Positions 1-6,307 of a DNA stretch of 13,037 nucleotides are shown piece after piece (the stretch's first letter is position 1; the number at the start of each line of letters is the position of its first letter). The stretch spans positions 1 through 13,037 of the forward strand of contig JAQTNZ010000026.1 in the NCBI GenBank assembly GCA_028713595.1. Reading direction: 5' to 3'. Below the pieces are notes generated by a model. It did no database searches. It was given only the letters and a program-made list of their open reading frames with translations, and was not told the DNA's origin. The translations under genes were made by a program, and so were the position numbers. The DNA comes from Methylovulum sp. GTDB taxonomy: Bacteria; Pseudomonadota; Gammaproteobacteria; Methylococcales; Methylomonadaceae.

Positions 1-72
1 GCGCCCCTTTATGCCCTGCGGGTATTCGGGCTGATCCCGACAAAACCTGCGGTGCTCAGCGCGGCAAACGGG

Positions 73-98
73 AGAAAAGCACGTTACTGCGTAACGTC
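73..98 (-). terminator. possible terminator of the MBL-fold gene
   Basis: A perfect 7-bp stem with a 3-base loop (ACGTTAC / GTAACGT, 81-97) lies just past the stop codon of the minus-strand MBL-fold gene. Read on the minus strand it is followed by GCTTTTCT. The T tract is short and interrupted, so this would be a weak intrinsic terminator. Bases 1-72 show no recognisable gene. Confidence 0.4.
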
Positions 99-104
99 AG
101 TTAG

Positions 105-704
105 TTACAGTGAGCGGGCAAGGTGGTGCAGGGCTTCACTGCCGTGGCTGAACAACGGCCAGCCGTCGCCGGTCAGCACCGCTTGTATGCCAGGCAAGTT
201 GGCGATGCGTTTGACCGATAGCACCGCCTGTTTGCGGTCGGCCAGTTTGCCATCGGGCAGCAGACACAGCTCGCCGCCGATATGGCAGCGGATCAAATCG
301 CCGGTGATTAAGGTGGTATGCTCCAAGAGCAGGGCCAGCTCGCCTGGGGTTTTGGAGCCGTTAAGCGCGTAGGCGTGTAGCCCCGGCACGATTTCCTCGC
401 CATCATACAGCCAGCGGTTGCAGAGGATCGGGAAGGTGTCTTGCTCCGCCGCCGGCCCGAACACCACGGCCCCTGTGTGGTTGGCAAGGGCTTCGCTGGC
501 GCGGCAATGGTCGCTGTTGGTGATGACGATAACAGCCACGCCGCCGAGTTTTTGCAAATGTTGGTGGTCATGGGCGGACAAGGGCAGCGGGTCGATGACG
601 ACATTGCCGCCTTCACGCACCCACACATAGCTGTGAAAGTCCAAATCCCGCTCTTCGTTAAAAACAGACCAGGCAAATAAATCTTTTCGGTGCAATTGTT
701 TCAT
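105..704 (-). CDS. MBL-fold metallo-hydrolase-like protein with degenerate metal motif
   Basis: A 199-residue protein. The layout fits a small metallo-beta-lactamase-fold protein: an N-terminal strand region with NVVIDPL (34-40), a VIVITNSDH stretch (58-66), a GSKTPGE stretch (116-122), TGDLI (134-138) and a C-terminal TGDGWPLFSHG (178-188). In canonical family members these positions carry HxHxDH, an HTPGH-like loop, a metal-bridging Asp and a late His. Here only D65-H66, D136 and H187 are obvious; the first two histidines are N63/S64-like and the loop reads KTPGE. It may bind one metal, or be a divergent or non-hydrolytic member. I start it at 704 because AAAGGGA lies 8 bases upstream. The reading frame stays open to 818, but that extra part translates repeat-end sequence. 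Substrate unknown. The gene stands alone, after a 300-base repeat-filled gap. Confidence 0.72.
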   Translation of the reverse strand: MKQLHRKDLFAWSVFNEERDLDFHSYVWVREGGNVVIDPLPLSAHDHQHLQKLGGVAVIVITNSDHCRASEALANHTGAVVFGPAAEQDTFPILCNRWLYDGEEIVPGLHAYALNGSKTPGELALLLEHTTLITGDLIRCHIGGELCLLPDGKLADRKQAVLSVKRIANLPGIQAVLTGDGWPLFSHGSEALHHLARSL

Positions 705-731
705 CGGTAATCCCTTTCGTATAGTTATAGT

Positions 732-785
732 CACTGCCATTAAATTAGGGAATATATTTTTAATTTCAATAGTATAAAAATATAC
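732..785 (+). mobile_element. left-end remnant of the CACTGCC MITE family
   Basis: Starts with CACTGCCATTAAATTAGGGA and continues with TTTTAATTTCAA, matching the first ~50 bases of the 200-bp elements at 9709 and 11210 with point changes. The rest of the element is missing and a second repeat end begins at 810. It lies 27 bases upstream of the MBL-fold start codon, so it forms part of that gene's promoter region. Confidence 0.55.
742..769 (-). promoter_or_regulatory. weak candidate promoter for the MBL-fold gene inside repeat DNA
   Basis: On the minus strand TTGAAA (764-769) is followed after 16 bases by TAATTT (742-747), about 37 bases before the start codon at 704. The -10 match is poor. 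If used, the promoter was supplied by the MITE remnant. Confidence 0.22.
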
Positions 786-809
786 GCCATCGTTCCCATG
801 CCGGAGCGT

Positions 810-1000
810 CACTGCCATTAAGTTAAGGTATTTATATTAATAATCAATATATTGTATTGAAAAATACGATGTAGGTCGGGTTAGCGATAGTGTAACCCGA
901 CTTTATCCGAACGGCACACGTCGGGTTACGCTATTGCTAACCCGACCTACTACAACCGTATCTTTTTGATAATAAAAAAAATATTAACTTAATGGCAGCG
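810..1000. mobile_element. foldback element with MITE-type ends and a 31-bp hairpin core
   Basis: The ends are CACTGCCATTAAGTTAAG (from 810) and its near-complement TTAACTTAATGGCAGCG (to 1000), the same ends as the 200-bp MITEs, but the interior differs. The centre is an inverted repeat with arms 871-901 and 920-950 that match at 29 of 31 positions (GTAGGTCGGGTTAGC type); the AT-rich flanks between core and ends are also roughly complementary. The whole unit could fold on itself. Together with the remnant at 732 it fills the 300-base gap between the MBL-fold gene and the DUF1289 gene. Confidence 0.65.
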
Positions 1001-1004
1001 ACAG

Positions 1005-1208
1005 TCATAGTGGCTTATCAACGCGCAAGGCAGGTTGCGTGTAGGCTTGTTGGCGGTGCCGGGCATTGGTTAAAATGGCCAGGCGGCTCGCGTTGTCAAC
1101 CAGCGTCCATTGGGTGATTTCGGTCAATGTCCGAAAGCAGCCTAGGCACACGTCATCGTCATCCAGGCAACAGATCCTTATACACGGTGATTCTACACGC
1201 TCAGTCAT
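1005..1208 (-). CDS. DUF1289 small cysteine-rich protein
   Basis: A 67-residue protein whose N-terminal half matches the DUF1289 pattern: SPC (7-9), C13, an acidic DDDD stretch, CLGC (21-24), then RTLTEITQW (26-34). The four family cysteines C9, C13, C21 and C24 suggest a small metal or Fe-S site, but the function of the family is unknown. C14 is an additional cysteine. The C-terminal third is basic and not recognised. It lies 46 bases downstream of glutaredoxin on the same strand, so co-transcription is likely and a thiol or metal-related role is a reasonable guess. No clear Shine-Dalgarno sequence precedes the ATG. The stop codon sits a few bases outside the foldback element, so that insertion may have shaped the C terminus. 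Confidence 0.78.
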   Translation of the reverse strand: MTERVESPCIRICCLDDDDVCLGCFRTLTEITQWTLVDNASRLAILTNARHRQQAYTQPALRVDKPL

Positions 1209-1254
1209 AACTTATGGAGAGTTTTAGGTTAAGGGGGGCGTGCCTTGGTGCCGA

Positions 1255-1509
1255 TTAGGCGGCCAGCAAGGGGTCGAGTTTGTGTTGCCGCTCCAAGGCG
1301 TAAAGGTCATCAAAACCACCCACATGCACATCGCCGATATAAATCTGCGGCACGGTGCGCCGCCGGGTTTTTTGCATCATTTCCTCGCGCAAGCCCGGGC
1401 GGCTGTCCACGTTGATTTCGGTGTAGGCCGCACCTTTTTTGTCGAGCAGACGTTTTGCCATCACGCAGTAAGGGCAAATGTTCGTGGTATAGATGAGTAT
1501 CTCAGGCAT
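1255..1509 (-). CDS. grxC: glutaredoxin 3 (dithiol, CPYC)
   Basis: An 84-residue protein, the usual length for GrxC (about 83 in E. coli). It has the dithiol active site CPYC at 12-15, the cis-proline loop TVPQIYIG (52-59), which binds glutathione, and the GGFDDL motif (64-69). It is a cytoplasmic thiol-disulfide oxidoreductase that uses glutathione to reduce disulfides and glutathionylated proteins. The ATG at 1509 is the only sensible start; no strong ribosome binding site is visible. It is the first gene of a probable two-gene unit with DUF1289. An AT-rich TATAGT about 25 bases upstream could be a -10 box, but I see no convincing -35. Confidence 0.94.
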   Translation of the reverse strand: MPEILIYTTNICPYCVMAKRLLDKKGAAYTEINVDSRPGLREEMMQKTRRRTVPQIYIGDVHVGGFDDLYALERQHKLDPLLAA

Positions 1510-1660
1510 GGGCGGATAATGTTTGTTAAACTATAGCGGCATTCTATCGGTAAAGGTATTGTTATTCAATGAGGGCTATGCGCTTGGCTTGTGGCAAACC
1601 TATCAGAATGGCACAGAATTAAGGTTGGCCCCGTCACGGCGGGCGTGGTGGGGTGTGTCC

Positions 1661-1886
1661 CACTGCCCTTAAGTTAAGGAATTGTGATTATAATATCAAC
1701 AAGATAGGATTAACCGTTCGCCTGTCCCCAGACCACCCTTGTGGTGGAGCTAGTCGAAGCCTGTCATGAGCTTGACGAATGGGGTGGGCGGTTAATCCGG
1801 TCATGGTTCGACAAGCTCACCACGAACGGATTAACTTACTACGACCTTAACTCAATAAGGCACAACTCCTTAACTTAATGGCAGTG
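1661..1886 (+). mobile_element. MITE copy A (CACTGCC ends, IS4-like)
   Basis: A 226-bp element with ends CACTGCCCTTAAGTTAAGGA and TCCTTAACTTAATGGCAGTG. Inside are the family blocks GATAGGATTAACCGTTCG, two TCGA-centred palindromes (the second containing TGGTTCGACAAGCTCACCA) and GGATTAACTTACTACGACC. It carries an extra ~28-bp block (CCTGTCATGAGCTTGACGAA...) also seen in copy E, and lacks the TTTTCTATGTTATTGAA block near the right end that copies C and D have. No transposase and no clear target duplication. The rest of the gene-free stretch (1510-1660 and 1887-1975) shows no further gene, RNA or strong promoter that I can support. Confidence 0.8.
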
Positions 1887-1975
1887 ACGGGTACACCCCT
1901 GTCCGCCCGTACCTTAGGCCAAACCAAACCCACACAGCTTAGGCAAGCTTAACACCAGCGTTAAGAAGGATTGAT

Positions 1976-2356
1976 ATGAACGATTTACCTGACAATTTAA
2001 AATACGCCGCCACCCATGAATGGGCGTTATTGGCGGACGATGGCGTGGTGCGTGTCGGCATCACTGACTTTGCCCAACAACAATTGGGTGATCTGGTGTT
2101 TATTGGCTTGCCCGATGTCGGGCGCACCGTGGCGGCGGGCGAGCAGTGCGCGGTGGTGGAGTCGGTCAAAACCGCCTCTGACCTGCACAGTCCGGTCACG
2201 GGGGAGATTGTCGCCATTAACGAAAGTTTGCAGAGCGAGCCGGAACAAGTCAACGATAGCCCCTATCAAACATGGATTTTTGCGGTCAAAGCCGCCACCC
2301 CCGCCGAGCTGGACACGCTGATGGACGCGGCGGCCTATGAGGATGACATAGCGTAA
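1976..2356 (+). CDS. gcvH: glycine cleavage system H protein
   Basis: A 126-residue protein (E. coli GcvH is about 129). The lipoyl attachment motif [17 protein letters not shown] places the modified lysine at K65. THEWA near residue 13 and a C-terminal acidic helix are also typical. It is the lipoylated shuttle that carries the aminomethyl group between the P, T and L proteins when glycine is split into CO2, ammonia and methylene-tetrahydrofolate; it also serves in lipoate transfer in some bacteria. The start is set by AGAAGGA (1964-1970), 5 bases before the ATG. gcvT and gcvP are not in the window, so the gene is detached from the usual operon. MITE copy A ends 89 bases upstream. Confidence 0.97.
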   Translation: MNDLPDNLKYAATHEWALLADDGVVRVGITDFAQQQLGDLVFIGLPDVGRTVAAGEQCAVVESVKTASDLHSPVTGEIVAINESLQSEPEQVNDSPYQTWIFAVKAATPAELDTLMDAAAYEDDIA

Positions 2357-2426
2357 CGATTACTGGCGGCTTTAGGTTTTGCTGGCCGTTTTTTACCCTT
2401 TATAACCAAAAGAACCCTAACAACAC

Positions 2427-2786
2427 ATGGCTAACCAAAATGCAAAAGGCTTTAAGCGCCTGATTAACGCCTGTTTTTTTTCCGCGGCGGGTTTTAAGGC
2501 GACCTGGCAACATGAAGAGGCTTTCCGGCAAGAGGTCATCTTGTTTGTGATAAGCACCCCCCTAGCCATTTGGCTGGGCGAAACCATGATTGAAAAACTG
2601 CTGCTGATCGGCAGCATGGTGATCGTGATGCTGGTCGAATTGCTCAACACCGCCGTAGAATCGGTGGTTGACCGGGTCGGCTTTGAACACCACGAACTAT
2701 CAGGCCGCGCCAAAGACATAGGGTCGGCGGCGGTGATGATGTCACTGGCCTGGGCGGCGGTTACCTGGACATTAATTTTACTTTAA
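2427..2786 (+). CDS. dgkA: diacylglycerol kinase, DgkA type
   Basis: A 119-residue integral membrane protein, the size of E. coli DgkA (about 122). It has an amphipathic N-terminal segment ending in HEEAFRQE (29-36), three hydrophobic helices (about 37-51, 57-74 and 99-118) and the family signature VELLNTAVESVVDRVG (70-85) followed by HELSGRAKDIGSAAV. By alignment with E. coli, E30 and E78 correspond to the Mg/ATP-binding glutamates E28 and E76. It phosphorylates diacylglycerol in the inner membrane, recycling lipid left by envelope sugar transfer. The ribosome binding site is weak. The pfkB-type gene begins 10 bases after the stop, so it probably heads a three-gene unit. Confidence 0.96.
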   Translation: MANQNAKGFKRLINACFFSAAGFKATWQHEEAFRQEVILFVISTPLAIWLGETMIEKLLLIGSMVIVMLVELLNTAVESVVDRVGFEHHELSGRAKDIGSAAVMMSLAWAAVTWTLILL

Positions 2787-2796
2787 AGGACAAACA

Positions 2797-3732
2797 ATGA
2801 GTGCGTTAATCTGCGGTTCTATGGCATTCGACACCATCATGGTGTTCCACGACAAATTTAAAAACCACATCCTGCCCGAAAAAGTCCATATCCTCAATGT
2901 GTCTTTTTTAGTGCCGGTCCTGCGCCGCGAATACGGCGGCTGTGCCGGCAACATCGCCTACAACCTCAATTTGCTGGGCGAAGAGGCGTTGATTATGGCC
3001 GTGGCCGGCCATGATTTTGAACCCTACAGCTATTGGCTGAGCCAACACGGTTTGTCCAGCGAGTTTATCAGGACTCTTGACAACCAATACACCGGCCAAG
3101 CCTACATCACCACCGATGAAGACGGCAACCAAATCACCGCCTTCCACCCTGGCGCGATGAGTTCCTCACATCTGAACGCCGTGCCGACGGATCGTAGCGA
3201 CATCACTATCGGCATCGTCTCGCCTGACGGCAAAGAGGGGATGGTGCAACATGCCGCGCAATTTGTCGAACAGGAGATCCCGTTTATTTTTGACCCCGGC
3301 CAAGGCATGCCGATGTTTGACGGTGCCGAACTGTTGGCCTTTCTGGACCAAGCCACTTGGGTGACGCTCAACGACTATGAATCGGAGCTGATGCAAGAGC
3401 GCACCGGCCTGGATTTGGAAGCGATGGCCGACCGCGTTGAAGCCCTAATCGTCACCCTCGGTGCCAAAGGCTCGAAAATCTACACCGCAGGCCGTTGTAT
3501 CACTATTCCAGCCGCGCGACCCCATGCCATCAATGACCCGACCGGCTGTGGCGACGCTTACCGCGCCGGTTTGCTGTATGGCCTGATGAACGAGCTGGAT
3601 TGGGCGACCACCGGCCGCATCGCTTCCTTAATGGGCGCGATTAAAATTGAACATCACGGTACGCAAAACCACCGCTTCGACATGGACAGCTTTAAGCAGC
3701 GTTACCGTGAAAATTTTGGCACTTCTTTTTAA
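2797..3732 (+). CDS. PfkB-family kinase, adenosine/ribokinase-like
   Basis: A 311-residue protein of the ribokinase/PfkB superfamily. The N-terminal GGCAGNIAYNL (47-57) is the substrate-side signature, and NDPTGCGDAYRAG (246-258) is PfkB signature 2, with D253 as the expected catalytic base in the anion-hole GCGD. VTLGAKGS (219-226) forms the usual nucleotide-binding edge. This form, starting MSALICGS.AFDTIMVF, resembles kinases often annotated as adenosine kinase or generic carbohydrate kinase in beta- and gammaproteobacteria; the true substrate cannot be read from sequence. AAAGGA (2785-2790) sits 6 bases before the ATG. It lies between dgkA and mazG with gaps of 10 and 12 bases, so co-expression with a nucleotide-pool enzyme is likely and supports a nucleoside substrate. 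Confidence 0.88.
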   Translation: MSALICGSMAFDTIMVFHDKFKNHILPEKVHILNVSFLVPVLRREYGGCAGNIAYNLNLLGEEALIMAVAGHDFEPYSYWLSQHGLSSEFIRTLDNQYTGQAYITTDEDGNQITAFHPGAMSSSHLNAVPTDRSDITIGIVSPDGKEGMVQHAAQFVEQEIPFIFDPGQGMPMFDGAELLAFLDQATWVTLNDYESELMQERTGLDLEAMADRVEALIVTLGAKGSKIYTAGRCITIPAARPHAINDPTGCGDAYRAGLLYGLMNELDWATTGRIASLMGAIKIEHHGTQNHRFDMDSFKQRYRENFGTSF

Positions 3733-3744
3733 TGCGCTTAAGTT

Positions 3745-4536
3745 ATGCTAAACAACACCCAACAATTGCTGGATTTGATGGCGCGGCTGCGCGACCCTGA
3801 ACAGGGCTGCGCGTGGGACATCAAGCAAGATTTCACCACCTTGATCCCTTATGTCATCGAAGAAGCCTATGAAGTGGTCGATGCCATAGAGCGCAACGAC
3901 TTTGTTGACCTGCGCTCGGAATTGGGCGATTTGCTGTTGCAAGTGGTGTTTCAGGCGCAAATCGCCAAAGAGCGGGGGCTGTTTGACTTTGAGGATGTCG
4001 CCGCCGATATCAGCGACAAACTGGTGCGCCGCCACCCCCATGTCTTTGCCGATGCCGTGTACGCCAACGATGAGCAACGCCACCAAGCCTGGGAACATGC
4101 CAAGGCGGTGGAGCGGCAAGAAAAACAACCGGAAGCGACCAGCGCCTTGGCCGGCATTGCCGCCAGCCTGCCCGCCCTGATGGCCTGTGAGAAAATCCAA
4201 GGCCGTGCCGCCCGCCAAGGCTTTGACTGGCCGGAAACGCTGCCCGTGTTCGATAAGGTCTCGGAAGAGCTGGATGAAGTGAAAGAAGCCTGGGAATCCG
4301 GCAATTTTGACCATACCCAAGAAGAGATTGGTGACTTATTGTTTGTTGCGGTCAATCTGGCGCGGCACCTGAAGGTCAACCCCGAAGTCGCCCTTAAGCA
4401 AAGCATCCAAAAATTCACCAAACGCTTCCAATACATCGAGCAACAAGTCGCCATTTCTGGACGGGGCATGACCGATTGCGAATTGGCGGAATTGGATGCC
4501 CTATGGGACGAGGCGAAAGTGGTGTTGCGCAAATAG
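3745..4536 (+). CDS. mazG: nucleoside triphosphate pyrophosphohydrolase MazG
   Basis: A 263-residue protein, the same length as E. coli MazG, with both tandem MazG domains. The first has EEAYEVVDAI (39-48) and ELGDLLLQVVF (59-69); metal ligands are expected at E39, E40, E43, E59 and D62. The HPHVF motif is at 97-101. The second domain has EELDEVKEAW (174-183) and EEIGDLLFVAVN (193-204). It hydrolyses (d)NTPs to the monophosphate plus pyrophosphate, cleaning nucleotide pools and, in E. coli, influencing ppGpp levels. It starts 12 bases after the pfkB-type gene with no clear ribosome binding site, suggesting translational coupling. It closes the probable dgkA-pfkB-mazG unit. Confidence 0.96.
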   Translation: MLNNTQQLLDLMARLRDPEQGCAWDIKQDFTTLIPYVIEEAYEVVDAIERNDFVDLRSELGDLLLQVVFQAQIAKERGLFDFEDVAADISDKLVRRHPHVFADAVYANDEQRHQAWEHAKAVERQEKQPEATSALAGIAASLPALMACEKIQGRAARQGFDWPETLPVFDKVSEELDEVKEAWESGNFDHTQEEIGDLLFVAVNLARHLKVNPEVALKQSIQKFTKRFQYIEQQVAISGRGMTDCELAELDALWDEAKVVLRK

Positions 4537-4629
4537 GCGGTTTTTAGGTATTGCCTGTACGGATTGTTGGCCTATCGTAGCCTACACACCCACAATACCC
4601 ATGTACCCACAGGTATAAAGGGTATAAAT

Positions 4630-4834
4630 AACTGCCATTACGTTAAGGATTTTTTATTTTAATATCAAAAAGATAGGATTAACCGTTCGCCTGTCCCCAG
4701 ACCACCCTTGTGGTGGAACTGGTCGAAGGGTGGGCGGTTAATCCGGTCATGGTTCGACAAGCTCACCACGAACGGCTTAACTTCTTACGACCTTAAGTCA
4801 ATGGTGTTCACTATGTTATTGAAATAAAATAAGG
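4630..4834 (+). mobile_element. MITE copy B, right end truncated
   Basis: The left end is AACTGCCATTACGTTAAGGA, followed by AAAAAGATAGGATTAACCGTTCG and the two TCGA-centred palindromes. The right side carries CTATGTTATTGAAATAAAATA and then stops, without the CCTTAACTTAATGGCAGTG end. Its first palindrome has the longer GCCTGTCCCCAGACCACCC version shared with copy A. The left end has two base changes, so this copy is probably old and immobile. Bases 4537-4629 before it hold nothing that I recognise. Confidence 0.75.
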
Positions 4835-4901
4835 CTCTATATGGGTTTCAAGGTCTAATGTATGGAAAGCTGTTAATAAGCATGGTAACTTCCAAAATAT
4901 C

Positions 4902-5076
4902 CGTCATTCCGGCAGGGATTGCCGGAATCCAGATGCCATGGATGGCATCTTTCCAAATTCATACAACTAAAAGTGACAAAGTTCTCTATTTTGCGTTCGA
5001 TTTCCGTCATTTTTGCGTAATTATTAACGTTCACATCCTTGTGAACTGGATTCCGGCAATCCCTGCCGGAATGACG
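4902..5076. repeat. 175-bp unit bounded by a perfect 31-bp inverted repeat
   Basis: The arm CGTCATTCCGGCAGGGATTG... (4902-4932) is repeated exactly in reverse complement at 5046-5076. Each arm contains ATTCCGGC...GCCGGAAT, a dRS3-like pattern of the ATTCC-N-GGAAT kind known from many proteobacteria. Next to the inner side of each arm lies a smaller hairpin: AGATGCCAT-GG-ATGGCATCT (4931-4950) and GTTCAC-ATCCTT-GTGAAC (5029-5046). An open frame crosses the unit, but it translates repeat arms and has no ribosome binding site. Bases 5077-5213 contain an AT-rich stretch that probably holds the promoter of the aminotransferase gene, but no clear boxes. Confidence 0.8.
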
Positions 5077-5213
5077 ATGCTTTTTTAATTTTGCAGTGAA
5101 TATATAGGGTGTTAGTCCTGCAAAAAATTTTGTTAAAAAACTTTTGCATACCTACTTAACAATTAATCACAACCCCACGACACCGTGGAAACAAAGGACA
5201 CAAGGGACACAAC

Positions 5214-6305
5214 ATGATACCAATGGTAAACCTCAAAGCCCAATACGCCGAAATTAAGGCGGAAGTGGAGCAGGGCTTGGCGCAGACGATAGAAAACTGC
5301 TCGTTTATTTTAGGGCCTAACGTCCACGCGTTTGAACAGGAAACGGCGGCTTATTTGGGTGTCAGACATGCTATTGGCGTGGCTTCGGGTACGGACGCGC
5401 TGCATCTGGCGCTATTGGCCGAAGGCATAGGCAAAGGCGATGAAGTCATCACCACCGCGTTCACCTTTATCGCCACGGCGGAAGCCATTAAATATGTCGG
5501 GGCGGTGCCGGTGTTTGTCGATATAGACCCGCGCACGTTTAACATTGACCCAGAGGCGATCATCAACGCCATCACTTCACGGACTAAGGCGGTGATGCCG
5601 GTGCATTTGTTCGGCCAGCCCGCCGATATGGCGCACATTGCGCAAATCTGCCAAGAGCATGACTTAAAACTGATTGAAGATTGTTGCCAATCGTTTGGCG
5701 CCAGTGTCGATGGCAAACAGACCGGGGCTATAGGCGATGCGGCGGGGTTCAGCTTTTTCCCCAGCAAAAACCTAGGCGCGTTTGGCGATGGCGGCCTGGT
5801 CGTCACCAACTCCGACGGCACCGCCGCCAAAATCAGGCAATTGCGCAACCACGGCTCCAACGTCCGTTATTATCATGAAGTCATTGGCTACAACAGCCGC
5901 CTGGATGAAATGCAGGCGGTGATCTTACGCGCCAAACTCAAACGCATAGACCAATACAACCAAGGCCGCCGCCGCGTCGCGCACCTGTATTCGCAATTGC
6001 TGGCAGGGTTGCCCATCACTACGCCGTTTGAAGATGGCCTAGGTGTGCATGTCTATCATCAATATACCCTGTTGTCCGAGCAACGGGAGCAGATTATGCA
6101 AGCTTTGCAGGCGCAGCAAATCGGCTGTGCGGTGTATTACCCCGTGCCGCTACACCAGCAAATCGCCTTTAAGGACGAATGTGCAGGCCTGTCCTTGCCC
6201 GTGACCGAATCCGTCGCCGCCCGCTGTTTCTCCTTGCCGATTTGCCCGTTTTTGGCAGACGAGTCGGTCAGGACGATAGTCGGCGTAATTAAAGCTAGTT
6301 TATAA
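5214..6305 (+). CDS. DegT/DnrJ/EryC1/StrS sugar aminotransferase, possibly GnnB/WbpE-like
   Basis: A 363-residue PLP enzyme of the DegT/DnrJ/EryC1/StrS family (fold type I). It has MIPMVNLKAQY at the N terminus, SGTDALHLAL (58-67) for the cofactor phosphate, EDCCQSFGA (155-163), which contains the PLP-ring aspartate D156, and FFPSKNLGAFGDGG (181-194) with K185 as the Schiff-base lysine. These enzymes transfer an amino group from glutamate to a keto-sugar nucleotide. The opening VNLKAQY is common among enzymes acting on 3-keto UDP-sugars (WbpE, GnnB). lpxB follows after 2 bases, so an envelope sugar is the likely substrate. AAGGG (5202-5206) lies 7 bases before the ATG. The partner dehydrogenase (GnnA- or WbpB-like) is not in the window, so the exact product is open. 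Confidence 0.92.
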   Translation: MIPMVNLKAQYAEIKAEVEQGLAQTIENCSFILGPNVHAFEQETAAYLGVRHAIGVASGTDALHLALLAEGIGKGDEVITTAFTFIATAEAIKYVGAVPVFVDIDPRTFNIDPEAIINAITSRTKAVMPVHLFGQPADMAHIAQICQEHDLKLIEDCCQSFGASVDGKQTGAIGDAAGFSFFPSKNLGAFGDGGLVVTNSDGTAAKIRQLRNHGSNVRYYHEVIGYNSRLDEMQAVILRAKLKRIDQYNQGRRRVAHLYSQLLAGLPITTPFEDGLGVHVYHQYTLLSEQREQIMQALQAQQIGCAVYYPVPLHQQIAFKDECAGLSLPVTESVAARCFSLPICPFLADESVRTIVGVIKASL

Positions 6306-6307
6306 CC

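Noticed and set aside
3..104. An open frame on the plus strand ending in TAG at 104, as the tail of an upstream gene
   Set aside because: The 33 residues match no family I know, the region contains a hairpin that better fits a terminator for the minus-strand gene, and the left edge prevents a check.
705..818. N-terminal extension of the MBL-fold protein to 818
   Set aside because: The added residues translate the MITE end (ATGGCAGTGAC); a good ribosome binding site supports 704.
1887..1975. Glycine riboswitch ahead of gcvH
   Set aside because: The 89 bases between MITE copy A and gcvH lack the conserved riboswitch motifs and are too short for the usual tandem form.
2364..2394. Terminator after gcvH
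   Set aside because: Only a 4-bp CGGC/GCCG stem precedes the T run, so it is too weak to claim.
3748..4532. Two long minus-strand frames (190 and 193 residues) opposite mazG
   Set aside because: They are antisense to a clear mazG, have no family resemblance and show the biased composition of shadow frames.
4858..5088. A 76-residue plus-strand frame
   Set aside because: It runs through both arms of the 31-bp inverted repeat and has no ribosome binding site.
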